Assembly: GCA_030037595.1 (NCBI GenBank) | Contig: JASHQJ010000274.1 | Location: 1-33,202, forward strand | Source of the DNA: Candidatus Binataceae bacterium | GTDB taxonomy: Bacteria; Desulfobacterota; Binatia; Binatales; Binataceae | Direction: 5' to 3' | Length of the DNA stretch: 33,202 nucleotides | Shown here: piece after piece, positions 30,619-33,202 of the stretch | Layout: the number at the start of each line of letters is the position of its first letter | Numbering within the stretch: position 1 is the first letter of the stretch | Translations under genes and position numbers: made by a program | Notes under the pieces: model-generated | What the model was told of the DNA's origin: nothing | What the model saw: only the letters and a program-made list of their open reading frames with translations | The model's database searches: none

Positions 30619-30684
30619 CGGGTTCGCGACCGCCCTTTCACGCCACGCCGCCGCTCCGTATATTGATCGCTCAAGGCATTCGCG

Positions 30685-32217
30685 GTGATTTTAATCCTCG
30701 ATTTCGGCAGCCAGTACACGCAGCTGATCGCGCGCCGCGTGCGTGAGCTGCACGTCTACTGCGAGCTGCATCCATTCAACCTCGACCCGGCGAAAATCCG
30801 CGCGATGAAGCCGAGCGGCATCATCCTGTCGGGCGGACCTGCGAGCCTCTACGAGGAAAACGCGCCCGATATCGATGACACCGTACTCAACATGGGATGC
30901 CCGGTGCTCGGCATCTGCTACGGCCTCTATGTCATCGCGCAGCACGCGGGTGCGAAGAGCGTCGGTTCGCGCGCGCGCGAGTATGGCGCCGCGACTCTCA
31001 TCGTCGATCGCGACGACAAGCTGTTCGCAGGCCTCGGCGGACGCGAGCATCGCGTATGGATGAGTCATGGCGATCGCGTCGAGGCGATTCCCGATACGCT
31101 GTCGCCAATTGCGCACACCGCTAACTCGCCTTTCGCGGCGTTCCGCTCCAACGACGGTCGGCTCCGCGGCATCCAGTTTCATCCCGAGGTCGTCCACACC
31201 CCGTGCGGCACACTCTTGCTCCGAAACTTCGTGCTCGGCATCTGCGGCGAGCGCGGCGACTGGACGATGGCGAACTTTATCGACACGAAAGTCGCCGAGA
31301 TTCAAAAGCAGGTCGGACCGAAAGATCGCGTGATCATGGGACTCTCGGGTGGCGTTGATTCTTCTGTTGCCGCGGCGTTGATTCATCGTGCGATCGGCGA
31401 CCGCCTCGAATGCGTTTTCGTCGATACCGGCCTCTTGCGCGCGGGCGAGCGCGAGCGGATGGAAAATGTGTTCGCGCGCCAGCTCGGAATCGCGCTCCGC
31501 GTCGTGGACTCGTCCGAGCTTTTCATTTCGCGCCTCAAAGGCCTGCTCGATCCCGAGCAGAAGCGCCGCATCATCGGCCACACGTTTATCGAAGTGTTCG
31601 AAAAGGAGGCGCACGCGCTCGAAGGTGCGCGCTTCCTCGGCCAAGGCACGCTCTATCCCGATGTGATCGAGTCGGTGTCGTTCAAGGGCCCGTCGGCGGT
31701 GATCAAAAGTCACCACAACGTCGGTGGTTTGCCCGAGACGATGAAGCTCGAAGTGGTCGAGCCGCTGCGCGAACTGTTCAAGGACGAGGCGCGCGAGGTG
31801 GGACGCGAACTTGGGCTCGCTGCCGAGATCGTCGATCGCGAACCATTCCCCGGACCCGGCCTCGCGGTGAGAATCGTCGGCGAGGTGACGCGCGAGCGGC
31901 TCGAGCTCCTTAGGCGCGCGGACGCGATCGTGATGGAAGAAACCGCGGCGGCTGGTGTGGTTAAAAGGGTGTGGCAGGCGTTCGCCGTGCTGCTTCCGCT
32001 CAAGACCGTCGGCGTAATGGGCGATGGCCGGAGTTACGAGAGCGTGATCGCGATTCGCGCGGTCGAATCGCAGGACGGCATGACCGCGGACTGGGCGCGC
32101 CTCGACCCCGGCTTCCTCGCGCAGCTCTCGAGCCGCATCACCAACGAGACCAAGGGCGTCAACCGCGTGGTGTACGACATCACTTCGAAGCCTCCCGCGA
32201 CGATTGAATGGGAGTGA
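30685..32217 (+). CDS. guaA: GMP synthase (glutamine-hydrolysing)
   Basis: It converts XMP to GMP with ATP and glutamine-derived ammonia, the last step of guanine nucleotide synthesis. The 510 residues hold a class I glutamine amidotransferase domain, with the nucleophile Cys in [10 protein letters not shown], and His and Glu in [12 protein letters not shown]. The ATP pyrophosphatase domain follows (P-loop [16 protein letters not shown], near residue 215), then the dimerisation domain with [13 protein letters not shown]. The start is GTG with AAGG ten bases upstream. It overlaps no other real gene; the long minus-strand ORF across it is a shadow. gltX follows after four bases. Confidence 0.98.
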   Translation: MILILDFGSQYTQLIARRVRELHVYCELHPFNLDPAKIRAMKPSGIILSGGPASLYEENAPDIDDTVLNMGCPVLGICYGLYVIAQHAGAKSVGSRAREYGAATLIVDRDDKLFAGLGGREHRVWMSHGDRVEAIPDTLSPIAHTANSPFAAFRSNDGRLRGIQFHPEVVHTPCGTLLLRNFVLGICGERGDWTMANFIDTKVAEIQKQVGPKDRVIMGLSGGVDSSVAAALIHRAIGDRLECVFVDTGLLRAGERERMENVFARQLGIALRVVDSSELFISRLKGLLDPEQKRRIIGHTFIEVFEKEAHALEGARFLGQGTLYPDVIESVSFKGPSAVIKSHHNVGGLPETMKLEVVEPLRELFKDEAREVGRELGLAAEIVDREPFPGPGLAVRIVGEVTRERLELLRRADAIVMEETAAAGVVKRVWQAFAVLLPLKTVGVMGDGRSYESVIAIRAVESQDGMTADWARLDPGFLAQLSSRITNETKGVNRVVYDITSKPPATIEWE

Positions 32218-32221
32218 CACG

Positions 32222-33202
32222 ATGACGGTCCGAACTCGGTACGCACCGAGCCCGACAGGCTCGTTGCACATTGGCAACGTGCGGTCAGGCCTGTTTGCAT
32301 ATTTGTTTGCGCGCCATCACAAGGGCGCGTTCATCCTGCGTATCGACGATACCGACCAGGAACGCTCGACCAAGGAATCTCTCGACGAAATTCTCGAGAG
32401 CCTCAGATGGCTCGGCCTGGAGTGGGACAACGGTCCGCCCGATCCGAAGTACTTCGAGTCGAATCGGTTCGACCGGTATCGCGAAGGCGCTCTGAAATTG
32501 TTGCGTGAGGGCCACGCGTACCCTTGCTACTGCACACCCGAAGAACTGGAAGCCAAGCGCGAGCTGGCAGAGAAGGAGCATCGAAAACCCGGCTACGATG
32601 GGACGTGTCGCGACAAACCCTTTGCCGCCGATCTCCAATTGCCCGACAAGCGCGCCGGGCGCAACTACACGATCAGATTTCGTTCACCAAGAGTGGGCGA
32701 GACGGTGGTCGACGACCTGGTCAAAGGCAGGGCGGTTTTCGAAAATTCCGAGCTCGACGATTTGATCATCTTCCGCTCCGATGGCGTGCCGACGTACAAC
32801 TTCGCAACGGTTCTCGACGATGCGGACTTCGAAATAACGCACGTCGTGCGCGGCGACGATCATTTGCCGAATACGCCCCGCCAGATGCAGATTTTCTTTG
32901 CGCTGGGACTCAAGCCGCCCGCATACGCGCACTTGCCGATGGTTCTTGGGACCGACGGCGCCAAACTCTCCAAGCGTCACGGCCACACCTCGGTGTTTGC
33001 CTATCGAGACGCGGGCTACTTTCCCGAAACGCTGGTTAACTACCTCGCCCGGCTCGGATGGTCGCATGGCGACCAAGAGATCTTTTCCAAGGATGAGCTG
33101 ATCGAGTACTTCGGCTTCGAGGCGTGCGGAAAATCAGCTGGCGTCTTCAACGCCGAGAAGCTCCTGTGGCTGAACTTTCACTACCTCAAGCAGCACACGC
33201 CC
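32222..33202 (+). CDS. gltX: Glutamyl-tRNA synthetase (C-terminus beyond right edge)
   Basis: The class I synthetase that charges tRNA-Glu. 327 codons are in the window, starting at the ATG at 32222 with GGGAG seven bases before it. The HIGH motif appears as [13 protein letters not shown] near residue 9. Next come [13 protein letters not shown], the tRNA/zinc-region CYCTPEEL with a further Cys in GTC, and the KMSKS-type loop GAKLSKRHG near residue 243. The anticodon-binding part runs off the edge. It is very probably co-transcribed with guaA, the start being four bases after the guaA stop. The ORF track omits it because the stop is missing. Confidence 0.97.
   Translation, partial: MTVRTRYAPSPTGSLHIGNVRSGLFAYLFARHHKGAFILRIDDTDQERSTKESLDEILESLRWLGLEWDNGPPDPKYFESNRFDRYREGALKLLREGHAYPCYCTPEELEAKRELAEKEHRKPGYDGTCRDKPFAADLQLPDKRAGRNYTIRFRSPRVGETVVDDLVKGRAVFENSELDDLIIFRSDGVPTYNFATVLDDADFEITHVVRGDDHLPNTPRQMQIFFALGLKPPAYAHLPMVLGTDGAKLSKRHGHTSVFAYRDAGYFPETLVNYLARLGWSHGDQEIFSKDELIEYFGFEACGKSAGVFNAEKLLWLNFHYLKQHTP

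Noticed and set aside
30691-32277. 528-codon open frame antisense to guaA
   Set aside because: guaA is unmistakable on the other strand; the antisense frame has no family motifs and arises from GC-rich codon bias.
1-33202. CRISPR array, rRNA genes, prophage or defence system
   Set aside because: No regularly spaced repeats, no rRNA-like sequence and no phage structural, integrase or nuclease genes seen; the only mobile trace is the IS110 relic.

Overview
The window is GC-rich, apparently chromosomal DNA from a Gram-negative bacterium. Signs of this are many exported or periplasmic proteins, a DUF1329 envelope protein, a Spy-like periplasmic protein and housekeeping guaA-gltX at the right edge. 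The mix of families (TreT with DUF5752, PadR with a HAAS protein, DUF1329, DUF885, a bacterial STT3) suggests a soil or sediment lineage in the Binatota/Desulfobacterota/Myxococcota sphere. That placement is inference from gene content only. No rRNA, tRNA or CRISPR array was found.

Layout. 1-5.5 kb is a trehalose island: an MFS transporter (cut by the left edge), otsB and otsA on the minus strand, diverging from DUF5752 and treT on the plus strand, with a P-loop ATPase converging on treT. 5.5-6.6 kb is a decayed IS110-type transposase with hairpins. 6.6-10.9 kb holds a DUF2141 lipocalin-like protein, a FAD monooxygenase-like enzyme, a frameshifted pentameric ligand-gated ion channel and a PadR/HAAS pair. 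10.9-12.8 kb is an AT-rich regulatory region, an exported DUF1329 protein and a strong terminator. 12.9-15.1 kb is a graveyard: a DUF4760-like remnant tail to tail with a decayed beta-propeller plus helix-turn-helix operon. 15.3-19.2 kb is intact again (DUF899, esterase, sterol-desaturase-type hydroxylase, acyl-CoA dehydrogenase). 19.3-21.2 kb holds a decayed class A acid phosphatase and a decayed membrane glycosyltransferase-like gene beside an intact 3-4 TM protein. A perfect 20-bp palindrome follows, then a full-length STT3/PglB/AglB-type oligosaccharyltransferase. 25.5-25.9 kb carries a Wzz/GumC fragment. The right end has a conserved hypothetical, a DUF155 membrane protein, a DUF885 peptidase, a MerR-glutaredoxin-cupin operon with a MerR-type promoter, guaA and partial gltX.

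How it works together. Two independent trehalose routes sit side by side: OtsA/OtsB through trehalose-6-phosphate, and TreT directly from NDP-glucose plus glucose. The MerR-like regulator has the three-cysteine spacing of the Hg/Pb sensors and probably controls its own operon with a redoxin and a cupin. The most striking gene is the bacterial STT3 homologue, which implies possible protein N-glycosylation. At least six pseudogenes lie among long intact genes, so most of the decay looks real rather than a sequencing artefact. The ion-channel frameshift, at a run of six G, is the one most open to doubt.
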